Below, piece after piece: positions 27,793 to 36,600 of a DNA stretch of 64,000 nucleotides; within the stretch, counting starts at the first letter, position 1, and each line of letters starts with the position of its first letter. Both the position numbers and the translations under genes were made by a program. The stretch spans positions 2,666,001 through 2,730,000 of the forward strand of contig CBDBJR010000002.1 of assembly GCA_965206445.1 (NCBI GenBank), written 5' to 3'. The stretch is from CBDBJR01 sp965206445 (GTDB taxonomy: Bacteria; Pseudomonadota; Gammaproteobacteria; Arenicellales; Poriferihabitantaceae). The notes below the pieces were generated by a model that did not search any database, was not told the origin of the DNA, and worked only from the letters and a program-made list of their open reading frames with translations.

Positions 27793-29097
27793 TTAGTGCA
27801 ACAACGCGGCCACCGCCGCCGGATTCGAGGGAAAGTACAAGTGCAGATAGCTGGCGGTGATATGGTCTTGGCGGTAGATCGGCTCGCCGGGGGCGTCATG
27901 CCGCAATCGGCGGCCGTATGCGAGCGGGGTCAGCGTGCCTTCGCAGCGGGTGCGATGGTGGGCGTGGGCGCGAATCTCACCCTCCGGCAGACCGGCATAC
28001 TGCATGCCCTGGCAGCCGCCGCGGTCGCGCATGATGCCCCGCCCCGGCAGCAACCCGAGCATCTCGGCGCGCTCCCCCCGCACATCGGTCAGGCTCTCCA
28101 TCAGGTACAGCATACCGCCGCATTCGGCCAGGATTTTTGTGCCCCGGGCGGACAGCCGTGCCATAGATCGGCGCATCGCGGCATTGGCGGCGAGCGGCTG
28201 CAAATACAGCTCCGGGTATCCGCCCGGCAGCCACAGCGCATCGCAGTCCGGCACCGCGCGGTCGTGCAGCGGCGAAAAATAGACACAGCGCGCGCCCATA
28301 TCCTCGAGTAATTTGATATTGGCGGCGTAAATAAACAGAAATGCCGCGTCCCGGGCGACGGCAATCACGCGGGATTCGAGCAGCCGCGGCGGCGGCTCGA
28401 CGGCGCCGGGGTGAAACCCGACCGCATCCGGCAGCCGCCCCAGCCCCGCCTGCTCAACCACGGCGGCGATCTGATCCAGTTTCCGATCAATCCCGCTGAC
28501 CTCATGCGGCTGCACCAGGCCGAGATGGCGCTCCGGCAGCACCATCTCGGCGCTATCCGGCACACACCCGAGCAGCGGCAGCCCGTCCGGCATCGCGTCG
28601 GCAATCAGGTCGGCGTGCCGCCGGCTGCCGATGGCATTGGCAACCACACCGGCAATCGGCAACTGCGGGCGGAACGTCGCCAACCCCAGCGCGACCGCGG
28701 CGAAACTCTGCGCCATCGCGCGGGCGTGGATCACGATGACAATCGGAATGCCGAAAAACGCCGCCATGTCGGCGCCGCTTGGCGCGCCGTCAAACATCCC
28801 CATCACGCCCTCGATCAGGATCAAATCGGCCTCCAGCGAGGCCGCATACAGCGCCGACTTGCAGTGCTCCTCGCCCATCATCCACAGATCGAGCTGGCAC
28901 ACCGGATGCCCCGCGGCCTGCTCGAGAATCAGCGGGTCGAGGTAATCCGGGCCGGTTTTAAACACCCGGACGTCCAGCCCCCGGCGGCGTTGACAGCGCG
29001 CCACCCCGGCGGTGATCGCGGTCTTGCCCTGGCCCGAGGCCGGCGCGCAGAAAAACAGCGCCGGGCATTGGCTCGTCGCCGCGCGCCGGCTCACCAC
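27793..29097 (-). CDS. cobB: Cobyrinate/hydrogenobyrinate a,c-diamide synthase, paralogue 2
   Basis: A 434-residue second CobB/CbiA protein. The P-loop is CAPASGQGKTAITAG, followed by KTGPDYLDPLILEQA, the canonical EGVMGMFDG motif, and the glutaminase nucleophile LAECGGMLYL with histidine in YLHLYFPSNP. This copy has the more orthodox motifs and lies in the cbtB-cbtA-chlID-cobO run. GTG 29097 overlaps the cobO stop by several bases. One paralogue may act on the cobalt-containing and the other on the cobalt-free substrate, but sequence cannot decide this. Confidence 0.92.
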   Translation of the reverse strand: MVSRRAATSQCPALFFCAPASGQGKTAITAGVARCQRRRGLDVRVFKTGPDYLDPLILEQAAGHPVCQLDLWMMGEEHCKSALYAASLEADLILIEGVMGMFDGAPSGADMAAFFGIPIVIVIHARAMAQSFAAVALGLATFRPQLPIAGVVANAIGSRRHADLIADAMPDGLPLLGCVPDSAEMVLPERHLGLVQPHEVSGIDRKLDQIAAVVEQAGLGRLPDAVGFHPGAVEPPPRLLESRVIAVARDAAFLFIYAANIKLLEDMGARCVYFSPLHDRAVPDCDALWLPGGYPELYLQPLAANAAMRRSMARLSARGTKILAECGGMLYLMESLTDVRGERAEMLGLLPGRGIMRDRGGCQGMQYAGLPEGEIRAHAHHRTRCEGTLTPLAYGRRLRHDAPGEPIYRQDHITASYLHLYFPSNPAAVAALLH

Positions 29098-29705
29098 TCA
29101 ATCCCCGGCTGTGCTTTCACCCCTTTGCGAAACGCATGCTGCACATCGCACACGTCGCTGATGGTGTCGGCAATGTCGGTCAATCCGGTGTGCATCGTGC
29201 GGCCGGTAATAATCACGTTCTGGTGCGCCGGCCGCGCGCGCAACGCCGCGACCACCGGCTCAATCTCCAGGTAGTGATACCGAAACATGTAGGACAGCTC
29301 GTCCAGGACCAGGATATGGTAGCGCGCGTCGCGCAGCATTTTTTCCGCCACCTGCCAGGCCTGCCGGGCGGCCGCGATATCCTGCTCCCGATCCTGGGTT
29401 TCCCAGGTAAAACCGTGCCCCATGATGTGGAAATCAACCTGCGGATGCGCGCGGAAAAACCGATACTCACCGGTTTCCCGGCGGCCCTTGATAAACTGAA
29501 TCAGCCCGGCTTGCTGGCCGTGCCCCAGCGCCCTCGCCATGGTGCCGAAAGCCGATGAGCTTTTGCCCTTGCCGTTGCCTTTCAGCAGGATAAGGACACC
29601 GCGCTGCTCGGTTGCGGCGGCAATCCGCTGATCGATCACCGCCTTCTTCCGGCGCATCCGGGCGCGGTGCTGCTCCTGTTCACGCTGGCGGTCGGATTCG
29701 GTCAT
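29091..29705 (-). CDS. cobO: Cob(I)yrinic acid a,c-diamide adenosyltransferase
   Basis: A 204-residue CobO/BtuR-type ATP:corrinoid adenosyltransferase, which attaches the upper 5'-deoxyadenosyl ligand. The unusual P-loop LLKGNGKGKSSSAFG is diagnostic, with FIKGRRETGEYRFF, HILVLDELSYMF and VIITGRTMHTGL following in the normal order. The N-terminus is a basic, Q/E/R-rich helix. ATG 29705 lies two bases after the chlID stop; the longer frame to 29777 is shadow. It overlaps cobB2. Confidence 0.94.
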   Translation of the reverse strand: MTESDRQREQEQHRARMRRKKAVIDQRIAAATEQRGVLILLKGNGKGKSSSAFGTMARALGHGQQAGLIQFIKGRRETGEYRFFRAHPQVDFHIMGHGFTWETQDREQDIAAARQAWQVAEKMLRDARYHILVLDELSYMFRYHYLEIEPVVAALRARPAHQNVIITGRTMHTGLTDIADTISDVCDVQHAFRKGVKAQPGIEW

Positions 29706-29707
29706 CG

Positions 29708-31462
29708 TCACTGCGCCGCCCGGCGGATGGGGGCAGGGCCCCGGTCGGCCGGCTGCTCGAGCTCGGCAATATGGCAATACGCCGCCTCCAGACGCTGCGC
29801 CAGGCGCCGGCTCAAACCCAGTTTGACCGGCACCGACTCGGTATCAATCACGCTGATCCGACACCGCGCCGGATTGCCGGGCCAGCGAGTGTACCCATCC
29901 GGCACCCGGCCGTCGGTGAAAATATACAGCCGACAATCCAGCGCCAGCGGCGCCAGTCTGGTCAGCAGGCGGTGGGTAAATTGCATCGCCCGGCCAAGCG
30001 GGGTGCCGCCGCCGGCGCGGATTTGCCGCAGCAGCGGCTCAATATGCCGGGGCGCGCGCTGCGGCGGCAAGCGCAGGCAGACCTGATCATTGCCGAACGT
30101 GATCACCGCCAGCCGGCGGCGCGCCAGATAACCGCGGTGCGACAGCTGTCCGATCACCCCCATGGCCTTGCTCAGGCCCTGCCGCCCGAGGGTGGAAGCC
30201 GAGGTATCCAACAGCACAATATCGAGCTCGGCGGCGCGGCGCGACCGATAGCGAAAATGCAGGCGGCTGCGCCGCCCATCCCGCTGCATTTGTGCCCGGT
30301 TGTCGGCATCGGACAAAATGCGATGCCAGTGCAGCCGTTTGCCCGCGTCGGCGGCGCCGGCGGACGATTGAAAACCACCGCCCTGATGGTGACCGGGCGC
30401 CCGGCTGGTGGCCCTATCAAGGCCGGGCGCACGCCGCACGCCGTTGCCGCGGCGCGGCGCGGCGCACTCCGGCAATGCCAGCGGCCGGCCTATCGGCACC
30501 GCCTGCGGGGGCATTGCCCCCTGCGCGCCCTGGGCTGAAAACGGCGCCGTGCCACCACCGGCATCGGCCCCCCCGTGCGCGTTCGCCGGCGGCGGGGCGG
30601 ATGCAGGGGGCGCGTCCGCCGGCCGGCGGCGGTGCCGCAATACCAGCTCCGCCACCTGGTCCAGATCCGCCAGCGTGGCCGCGGACCGCCCGGCCAGGGC
30701 GGCGTGGGCGCGACAGGCGCGTTGCAGCATAATATCCGCCCGCAGGCCCTCGACCTGCGCATCGATGCAGCGGCGGGCAATCTGCTCGCTCAGCGCCGCG
30801 GGCACAGCGACCTGATCCCGGTTATCGATAGCCAGCTCGAGCGTCTGTTTGAGCCGCTGCAGCTCAGCCGCCTGCTGCGCCAGCAGTTGCTGCGGGTCGG
30901 CATCGAACGCGAGCCGCCGGTGCACAATCTGCTGCCGCTCGGCAACCGAAAACTGCTCCTGCACGGTCGCCATCAGGCTGAAGCGATCCAGCAATTGCGG
31001 CCGCAGTTCGCCTTCGTCGGGGTTCATCGTGCCGATCAGCACAAACCGGGCGTTATGCCGATGACTGATGCCATCGCGCTCGATATGATTGACCCCGGAG
31101 GCGGCGACGTCGAGCAGCAGGTCAACCAGGTTATCGGGCAGCAGATTGACCTCGTCCACGTACAGCAGCCCGCCATCGGCGCGGGCCAACAAGCCGGGCG
31201 CATATTCCACCTCACCCCGTTGCAGCGCGCTGTCGAGCTGCAGCGACCCGGTCAGCATTTCATCGGTGGCACCCAGCGGCAGATTGACCAGTTGGCGCTG
31301 CGGCAGCAAATCCGCCAGGCTTCTGACCAGCGTCGATTTGGCACTGCCGCGGGCGCCGCTGATCAGCACCCCGCTGATGGCCGGGTCAACCAGCGCCAGC
31401 AGCAACGCGGTTTTTAATTCCTGCTGGCCGACCACGGCGGTGAACGGAAAGCACCGCGTCAT
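29708..31462 (-). CDS. ChlI/ChlD-like AAA+ and VWA chelatase subunit, presumed cobaltochelatase ATPase
   Basis: A 584-residue fusion of the magnesium-chelatase I-type AAA+ module and D-type VWA module. Near the N-terminus are Walker A GARGSAKSTLVR (about residue 36) and Walker B GGLLYVDEVNLL, then LIGTMNPDEGELRPQLLDRF. A low-complexity A/P/G-rich linker (about 285-360) leads to a VWA domain whose MIDAS is LLDTSAS near residue 418. No chlorophyll genes are present, and the cobalamin context with cobN points to cobaltochelatase. The start ATG overlaps the stop of an upstream repeat-derived reading frame (ATGA). Its first 17 codons are duplicated twice just upstream. Confidence 0.88.
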   Translation of the reverse strand: MTRCFPFTAVVGQQELKTALLLALVDPAISGVLISGARGSAKSTLVRSLADLLPQRQLVNLPLGATDEMLTGSLQLDSALQRGEVEYAPGLLARADGGLLYVDEVNLLPDNLVDLLLDVAASGVNHIERDGISHRHNARFVLIGTMNPDEGELRPQLLDRFSLMATVQEQFSVAERQQIVHRRLAFDADPQQLLAQQAAELQRLKQTLELAIDNRDQVAVPAALSEQIARRCIDAQVEGLRADIMLQRACRAHAALAGRSAATLADLDQVAELVLRHRRRPADAPPASAPPPANAHGGADAGGGTAPFSAQGAQGAMPPQAVPIGRPLALPECAAPRRGNGVRRAPGLDRATSRAPGHHQGGGFQSSAGAADAGKRLHWHRILSDADNRAQMQRDGRRSRLHFRYRSRRAAELDIVLLDTSASTLGRQGLSKAMGVIGQLSHRGYLARRRLAVITFGNDQVCLRLPPQRAPRHIEPLLRQIRAGGGTPLGRAMQFTHRLLTRLAPLALDCRLYIFTDGRVPDGYTRWPGNPARCRISVIDTESVPVKLGLSRRLAQRLEAAYCHIAELEQPADRGPAPIRRAAQ

Positions 31463-31794
31463 CGACCCGACCCCGGCGCCCGGTCAGACGGGGCGTGCAG
31501 CACGCGGCAGCGGCCGGCCGCATACCCCGACAAGCCGCCCAGCAACAGATAAAAAATCGCCGTGCCAACCGTCGTCATGAGGTAGAACTGCTGCGTCAAC
31601 TCGGTCAGCGCAGGCGCCGCGGCGGCGGGTGGGTGGGTAAAACGCAGAGCGGTCGTGCCGGGGACGCCGACAACCGGCGGCAGCAGCAACAGGCAGACCC
31701 CAATCAGCTTGTATCGAAGCGGCAGATAGTACAGCAGCGCAAGTTTTAATTCCTGCTGGCCGACCACGGCGGTGAACGGAAAGCACCGCGTCAT
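31459..31794 (-). CDS. Repeat-derived fusion frame: ChlID N-terminus joined to CbtA C-terminus (copy A)
   Basis: A 111-codon frame created by the 332-base repeat. It begins with the first 17 residues of ChlID (MTRCFPFTAVVGQQELK) and continues in frame into the CbtA C-terminus (LALLYYLPLRYKLIG onward, two or three hydrophobic segments). Its stop overlaps the true chlID start (ATGA) and its start overlaps the stop of copy B, so ribosomes could pass straight through. A function of its own is doubtful; it may be a membrane peptide or a translational relay. Confidence 0.6.
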   Translation of the reverse strand: MTRCFPFTAVVGQQELKLALLYYLPLRYKLIGVCLLLLPPVVGVPGTTALRFTHPPAAAAPALTELTQQFYLMTTVGTAIFYLLLGGLSGYAAGRCRVLHAPSDRAPGSGR

Positions 31795-32126
31795 CGACCC
31801 GACCCCGGCGCCCGGTCAGACGGGGCGTGCAGCACGCGGCAGCGGCCGGCCGCATACCCCGACAAGCCGCCCAGCAACAGATAAAAAATCGCCGTGCCAA
31901 CCGTCGTCATGAGGTAGAACTGCTGCGTCAACCCGGTCAGCGCAGGCGCCGCCGCGGCGGGCGGGTGGGTGAAACGCAGGGCGGTCGTGCCGGGGACGCC
32001 GACAACCGGCGGCAGCAGCAACAGGCAGACCCCAATCAGCTTGTATCGGAGCGGCAGATAGTACAGCAGCGCAAGTTTTAATTCCTGCTGGCCGACCACG
32101 GCGGTGAACGGAAAGCACCGCGTCAT
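31791..32126 (-). CDS. Repeat-derived fusion frame: ChlID N-terminus joined to CbtA C-terminus (copy B)
   Basis: The second 111-codon frame of the same kind, differing from copy A by a few residues (for example LTGLTQQ instead of LTELTQQ). The start overlaps the cbtA stop (ATGA at 32123-32126) and the stop overlaps the copy A start. That the frame is unbroken in both copies shows either recent origin or some selection for coupling. Confidence 0.6.
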   Translation of the reverse strand: MTRCFPFTAVVGQQELKLALLYYLPLRYKLIGVCLLLLPPVVGVPGTTALRFTHPPAAAAPALTGLTQQFYLMTTVGTAIFYLLLGGLSGYAAGRCRVLHAPSDRAPGSGR

Positions 32127-32872
32127 CGACCCGACCCCGGCGCCCGGTCAGACGGGGCGTGCAGCACGCGGCAGCGACCGGCCGCATACCCCGACAAGCC
32201 GCCCAGCAACAGATAAAAAATCGCCGTGCCAACCGTCGTCATGAGGTAGAACTGCTGCGTCAACTCGGTCAGCGCAGGCGCCGCCGCGGCGGGCGGGTGG
32301 GTAAAACGCAGAGCGGTCGTGCCGGGGACGCCGACAACCGGCGGCAGCAGCAACAGGCAGACCCCAATCAGCTTGTATCGGAGCGGCAGATAGTACAGCA
32401 GCGCAAACCCCGCCGCGGTCGCCGCAACGCAGTACAACCACGCGCCTTGACGCACCCCCAGGGCAACCGTGCTGTGGCTGCCGGGAACCGCCGGCTGCAA
32501 TCCCGACAGTGCCGGCGCAACAAAAAACACCAGCAGACAAGCCAGCCCCCAACCCAGGCCGCGCACGCCATTCACCCGCGGTTTGCCGGACTTGTCATTG
32601 TGCAGCGCCATCAGCGCAATCAGCAGCAGCGCAAACGCAATCCCGACCAGCACATTGGCGCCGATAGAAAACAACAGGCGCTGCATGCCCGCCGGCTGCC
32701 AGGCCGCGGGCCGGTGGTCGGCATCCGGATCGGCGACCACCGGCGGCGGTTCGTATTGTTCAGCGGCGTGGATAATCGGCGCAATCCAGGTTTGCTGAAA
32801 CGCCCCGTAAACCGTCCCCGCCACCAGCCCGACCGCCACAGCAGCAAAAAAGATACCCCGAAACACCCTCAC
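32123..32872 (-). CDS. cbtA: Cobalt transporter subunit CbtA
   Basis: A 249-residue predicted membrane protein with about five or six hydrophobic segments, matching the CbtA family: N-terminal MRVFRGIFFAAVAVGLVAG, early AFQQTWIAPIIHAAEQYE, and a C-terminal YLMTTVGTAIFYLLLGG segment. CbtA and CbtB form a B12-regulated cobalt uptake system predicted from comparative genomics. The GTG at 32872 is taken as start and lies inside the first of three 77-base tandem repeats. The last third is present in two further copies downstream. cbtB lies 254 bases upstream. Confidence 0.85.
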   Translation of the reverse strand: MRVFRGIFFAAVAVGLVAGTVYGAFQQTWIAPIIHAAEQYEPPPVVADPDADHRPAAWQPAGMQRLLFSIGANVLVGIAFALLLIALMALHNDKSGKPRVNGVRGLGWGLACLLVFFVAPALSGLQPAVPGSHSTVALGVRQGAWLYCVAATAAGFALLYYLPLRYKLIGVCLLLLPPVVGVPGTTALRFTHPPAAAAPALTELTQQFYLMTTVGTAIFYLLLGGLSGYAAGRCRVLHAPSDRAPGSGR

Positions 32873-33105
32873 CGCCGCGCATTCCGATAAGCAGTCACCC
32901 GACCGCCGGCCAGCGCATCAACCGCCCCCCCCGGCAACCGCACCGGCTCACCGCCACGCACTCCGATAAGCAGCCACCCCACCGCCGGCCATCGCATCAA
33001 CCGCCACCCGGCAACCGCACCGGCTCACCGCCACGCATTCCGATAAGCAGTCACCCCACCGCTGGCCATCGCATCAACCGCCCCCCCCCCGGCAACCGCA
33101 CCGGT
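32869..33105. repeat. Three tandem repeats of about 77 bases upstream of cbtA
   Basis: Copies start at 32869, 32948 and 33025. Each contains TCACCGCC[GA]CGCA, then TCCGATAAGCAG, CATCAACCGCC and a C-run of variable length followed by GGCAACCGCACCGG. Length varies mainly in the C-run. The first copy includes the cbtA start codon, so cbtA's own 5' end has been amplified into the gap between cbtB and cbtA. Confidence 0.88.
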
Positions 33106-33126
33106 CAGCGGGCCGCGCGACAGCAA

Positions 33127-33324
33127 TCAGTGGCAGGGAAACGCCACCGCATGGCGAGTGTCGTGCGCCGCATTGTGCACCACACCCACAGGCGCAAAAC
33201 CGACACCGAACAACATCACCACACCCAGCAGAATCGCACCAGCAATCTGCGCCGTGCTCGAGAGCGGCAGTCTGATGCCAGAGTCAGCCTGAACAACAGG
33301 CCCTATTCGGATAATTCGATACAT
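33127..33324 (-). CDS. cbtB: Cobalt transporter subunit CbtB
   Basis: A 65-residue protein with one membrane segment (about residues 26-48) and the family's hallmark C-terminus HNAAHDTRHAVAFPCH, a histidine-rich metal-binding tail. ATG 33324 has GGAGA five to eight bases upstream. It is the small partner of CbtA. The first 26 codons and leader are duplicated upstream at 33411-33529. No cobalamin riboswitch could be recognised ahead of it; repeat arrays occupy that space. Confidence 0.9.
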   Translation of the reverse strand: MYRIIRIGPVVQADSGIRLPLSSTAQIAGAILLGVVMLFGVGFAPVGVVHNAAHDTRHAVAFPCH

Positions 33325-33366
33325 ACAAGTCTCCAGTTATACGCTCACCCACGCAAGCGAAAAAAT

Positions 33367-33408
33367 TCAATTCCTAATTCCTAATTCCTAATTCCCGCCG
33401 AAGGCGGA
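33367..33408. repeat. Short heptamer array with CCGCC palindrome
   Basis: Four heptamers of the type CTAATTC (33367-33394, the first reading TCAATTC) are followed by CCCGCCGAAGGCGG, a CCGCC-GAA-GGCGG palindrome. It lies between the two copies of the cbtB leader. Confidence 0.9.
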
Positions 33409-33488
33409 ATCTGCGCCGTGCTCGAGAGCGGCAGTCTGATGCCAGAGTCAGCCTGAACAACAGGCCCTATTCGGATAATTCGATACAT
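33381..33488 (-). pseudogene. Truncated cbtB copy reading into the heptamer array
   Basis: From ATG 33488 the first 26 codons are identical to cbtB (MYRIIRIGPVVQADSG...); the frame then enters the palindrome and heptamers (IPPSAGIRN) and stops after 35 codons. The membrane segment and histidine tail are missing. It keeps the same ribosome-binding site as cbtB, so the peptide could still be translated ahead of the real gene. Confidence 0.8.
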
Positions 33489-33531
33489 ACAAGTCTCCAG
33501 TTATACGCTCACCCACGCAAGCGAAAAAAAT

Positions 33532-33684
33532 CCAATGCCCAATGCCCAATGCCCAATGCCCAATTCCCAATTCCTAATTCCCAATTCCTAATTCCCAATT
33601 CCTAATTCCTAATTCCTAATTCCTAATTCCTAATTCCTAATTCCTAATTCCTAATTCCTAATTCCTAATTCCCGCCGAAGGCGG
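33532..33684. repeat. Heptamer array (20 units) with CCGCC palindrome
   Basis: Twenty uninterrupted seven-base units from 33532 to 33671 change gradually from CCAATGC (four) through CCAATTC to CTAATTC, followed by the palindrome CCGCC-GAA-GGCGG at 33672-33684. The array ends just beyond the 3' end of the LRR gene. The unit length and homogeneity suggest slippage or unequal crossover. Confidence 0.95.
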
Positions 33685-33685
33685 A

Positions 33686-36600
33686 TCACTGTCGCAGTGG
33701 TGCTACGCACCGTGCCGTGAGGAGCGTTTCACGGGTGACGGTGACCGTGTAGGTCATCGTGACGGCGCCGGAGGTGACAATAATGGGAATGTCCAGCGGC
33801 GTGTCTACCGTCAGGAAAATGGCGGTGCTGAAGCTGCCGCTGGTGACGGCGGCGGCGTTGACGGTAATGGCGTCGGCATTGGGGGCGATCGGCGTCACGG
33901 TCACACTGGCGACGTTGTTGGCGGCCAGGACGGTATAGGCCCTGGTGTCGGTAGCGAATGGCGGGTCCAGGGGCCCAGCGGACAGGGACAGGCCGCTCAA
34001 CATGGCGCTGAAGTAGGCGTTGAATTGGGCGGAGGAGATGCGGATGCAGTCCTCCACGCCGGGGACGGCGACGACAATGGCGTCAGCGTCGTCATGGGAG
34101 CAGACAAAATGGGCGGCTCGAACGGTGTCGTCCACGACAAGTCCGCTGGATCCGATGATTGCAACGGGACCCAGAGTACCGAGTACGTCGTCAAAGATGC
34201 CGGCGGGCAGTCCGGTGTCCGCTGTGAACGAGTTTCCGACCAAAGATAAATCTGCAAGCGAATCCAGGCCGTCAAAAATGTTGGCGGGCAGGGATGCGAG
34301 GTTGTTATTATTCATGAACAATTCTTCAACTGACGATAAGCCGGCAAAAACGTCGGGGGGCAGTGTGTCGATGTTGTTACGGGAAATATCTACGCTCCGG
34401 AGTGCCGACAAGCCGGCAAAAATACCGGCAGGCAGTGCAGTGATTGGTTGAAAGAGTATAGCCAAATTCGTAAGCCCCGACATGCCGGCAAAATCGCCGC
34501 TTTGCAACGCAGTCAGAGAGCCGCTGATGGTAACCTGCCCAATCGTAGCCAAATCCGGGATATTCGAGCATTCGGTGGCTGAGGACTCTCTGATAATCGC
34601 ATCCCGCACCGCTGGCGTGCGGTCGCAGATATTCAAGGGCGACCCACGGGTGGCGGTAACCGTGTAGGTCAGCGTGGTGGTGCCGTCGGCGGCGGTGACG
34701 ACAATGGGAATGGCCAGCGGCGTGTCTACCGTCAGGGGAATGGCGGTGCTGGTAACGCCGCTGGCGACGGTGGCGCCGTTGACGGTAATGGTGGCGCCGG
34801 TGGCATTGGTGGCGGTCGGCGTCACGCTCACCCCGGCAGCGCTGTTGCCGATCAAAACGGTATAGGCCGTGGTGGCGAAGTTAAACACCGGGTTCAGGAA
34901 GCCGGTGGACAGGGTCAGGCCGCTCAACGTGGCTGCCGTCGCCAGGTAGGTGGCGAGTTGTGCGGTGGTGATGCGGATGCAGTCGGTGACGCCGGTGGCG
35001 GCGACAATGGCGTCAACGTCGTCACGGGAGCAGACAAAATGGGCGGCTCGAACGGTGTCGTCCACGACAAGTCCGCTGGTTCCGAAGATTGCAACGGGAC
35101 CCAGAGTATCGAGTACGTCGTCAAAGATGCCGGCGGGCAGTCCGGTGTCCGCTGTGAACGGGTTTCCGGACAAAGTTAAATCTGCAAGCGAATCCAGTCC
35201 GTCAAAAATGTTGGCGGGCAGGGATGCGAGGTTGTTATTACGCAGGAGCAATTGATCAACTGACGATAAGCCGGCAAAAACGTCGGGGGGCAGTGTGTCG
35301 ATGTTGTTACCGGCAATATCTACGCTCCGGAGTGCCGACAAGCCGGCAAAAATATCGGCAGGCAGTGCAGTGATTGGTTGAAAGATTATACTCAAATTCG
35401 TAAGCCCCGACATGCCGGCAAAATCGCCGCTTTGCAACGCAGTCAGAGAGCCGCCGATGTCAATCAAGCTAATCGTAGCCAAATCCGGGATACTCGAGCA
35501 TTCGGTGGCTGAGGACTCTGCGATAATCGCAACCTGCACCTGTGGCGTGCGGTCGCAGACACTGACGCCGGAACGGACGGTGACCGTGTAGGTCATCGTG
35601 GTGGTGCCGTCGGCGGCGGTAACGACAATGGGAATGACCAGCGGCGTGCCTGCCGTCAGGAAAATGGCGACGCTGGCGGTGCCGCTGGTGACGGCGGCGC
35701 CGTTGACAGTAATCGTGGCGCCGTCGGCATTGGTGGCGGTCGGCGTCACGGTCACATTGCTGATGCGGTTGGTGACATTGACGGCATAGGTCGTGGTGGC
35801 GGAGTCAAACACCGGGTTCAGGGTGCCGTCGGACGGGGTCAGGCCGCTCAACGTGGCGTCTATCAACGTGAGGTAGTCGTCGAACTGTGCGGCGGTGACG
35901 CGCAGGCAGTGGGCGGCGCCGGTGAAGGTGACGATGGCCGCAGCGTCGGCACGGGAGCAGACAAAATGGGCGGCCCGGACGACGGTGTCGACGGCAAGTC
36001 CGTCGCCTCCATCCAGTGCAACGGGACCCAGAGTACCGAGCACGTCGTCAAAGATGCCGACGGGCAGACCGGTGCCCGGGGTGAACGGGTTTGTGGCCAA
36101 GCCTAAATCCTCAAGCGCGTTCAGTCCGTCAAAGATGCCGACGGACAGGGATGTGAGTTCGTTCCTGTTTATGTACAAACGCTGCACTGAGGTCAGGCCG
36201 GCAAAAGCGCCGACGGGCAGTGTGTTGAGGTCGTTGTTGAACAAATTCAACTCCACAAGCGCGGACAAGTCGGCAAAAATATTGGCAGGCAGTGTCGTGA
36301 GGCTGTTTTGGTTAAAACGCAAAATTGTCAGCCCCGTCAAGCCGTCAAAATCGCCTCTTTGCAGCGCAGTGATGCCACCACCTGGAGCACCCCTGCTAAA
36401 GTCAAGGGTCGTAATCGTTGCCAAATCGCTCACGGACGTGCAGAAACTGTCAGCCGAGATGGTAAGGATGGCATCCCGCACGGCTTGCGTGCGGCCGCAG
36501 ATATTGACGCCGCCGGCGACGGGCTTCCTGATGACCTGGGAGAGGGCGTAGAAGGAACGTGCTTGTCCTCCGCTGAGGGTTGCAAAAGCAGCAAGCTGAT

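Larger units (their letters stand above)
31412..32406. repeat. 332-base tandem triplication across the cbtA-chlID junction
   Basis: Three consecutive copies start at 31412, 31744 and 32076 with a period of exactly 332. Each holds the last third of cbtA and the first 17 codons of chlID. The copies differ at scattered positions (for example around 31605, 31935 and 32267), so they are not simple read-mapping duplicates. The copy-to-copy joins run from cbtA sequence GCGCAA into TTTTAATTCCTG of chlID. Confidence 0.93.
33244..33529. repeat. 122-base direct repeat of the cbtB start region
   Basis: Bases 33244-33365 recur at 33408-33529 with a period of 164 and almost no differences. Each copy covers the first cbtB codons, the start codon and the leader. 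A short heptamer array and a CCGCC palindrome separate the copies, so the duplicated unit may have included an array. Confidence 0.92.

Noticed and set aside
29708..31462. Magnesium chelatase for (bacterio)chlorophyll
   Set aside because: No bch or chl pathway genes are nearby, and it sits between cbtA and cobO, so cobaltochelatase is more likely.
31412..32406. 332-base repeats as an assembly artefact
   Set aside because: Individual copies differ at several positions, and the period and frames are consistent; still worth confirming with long reads.
33532..33671. Regular repeats as a possible CRISPR array
   Set aside because: The units are seven bases with no spacers, and no cas genes are present; it is a minisatellite.
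33489..33685. Cobalamin riboswitch upstream of cbtB
   Set aside because: The space is filled by the duplicated leader and heptamers; no B12-box-like sequence was recognised. A covariance search could still overturn this.
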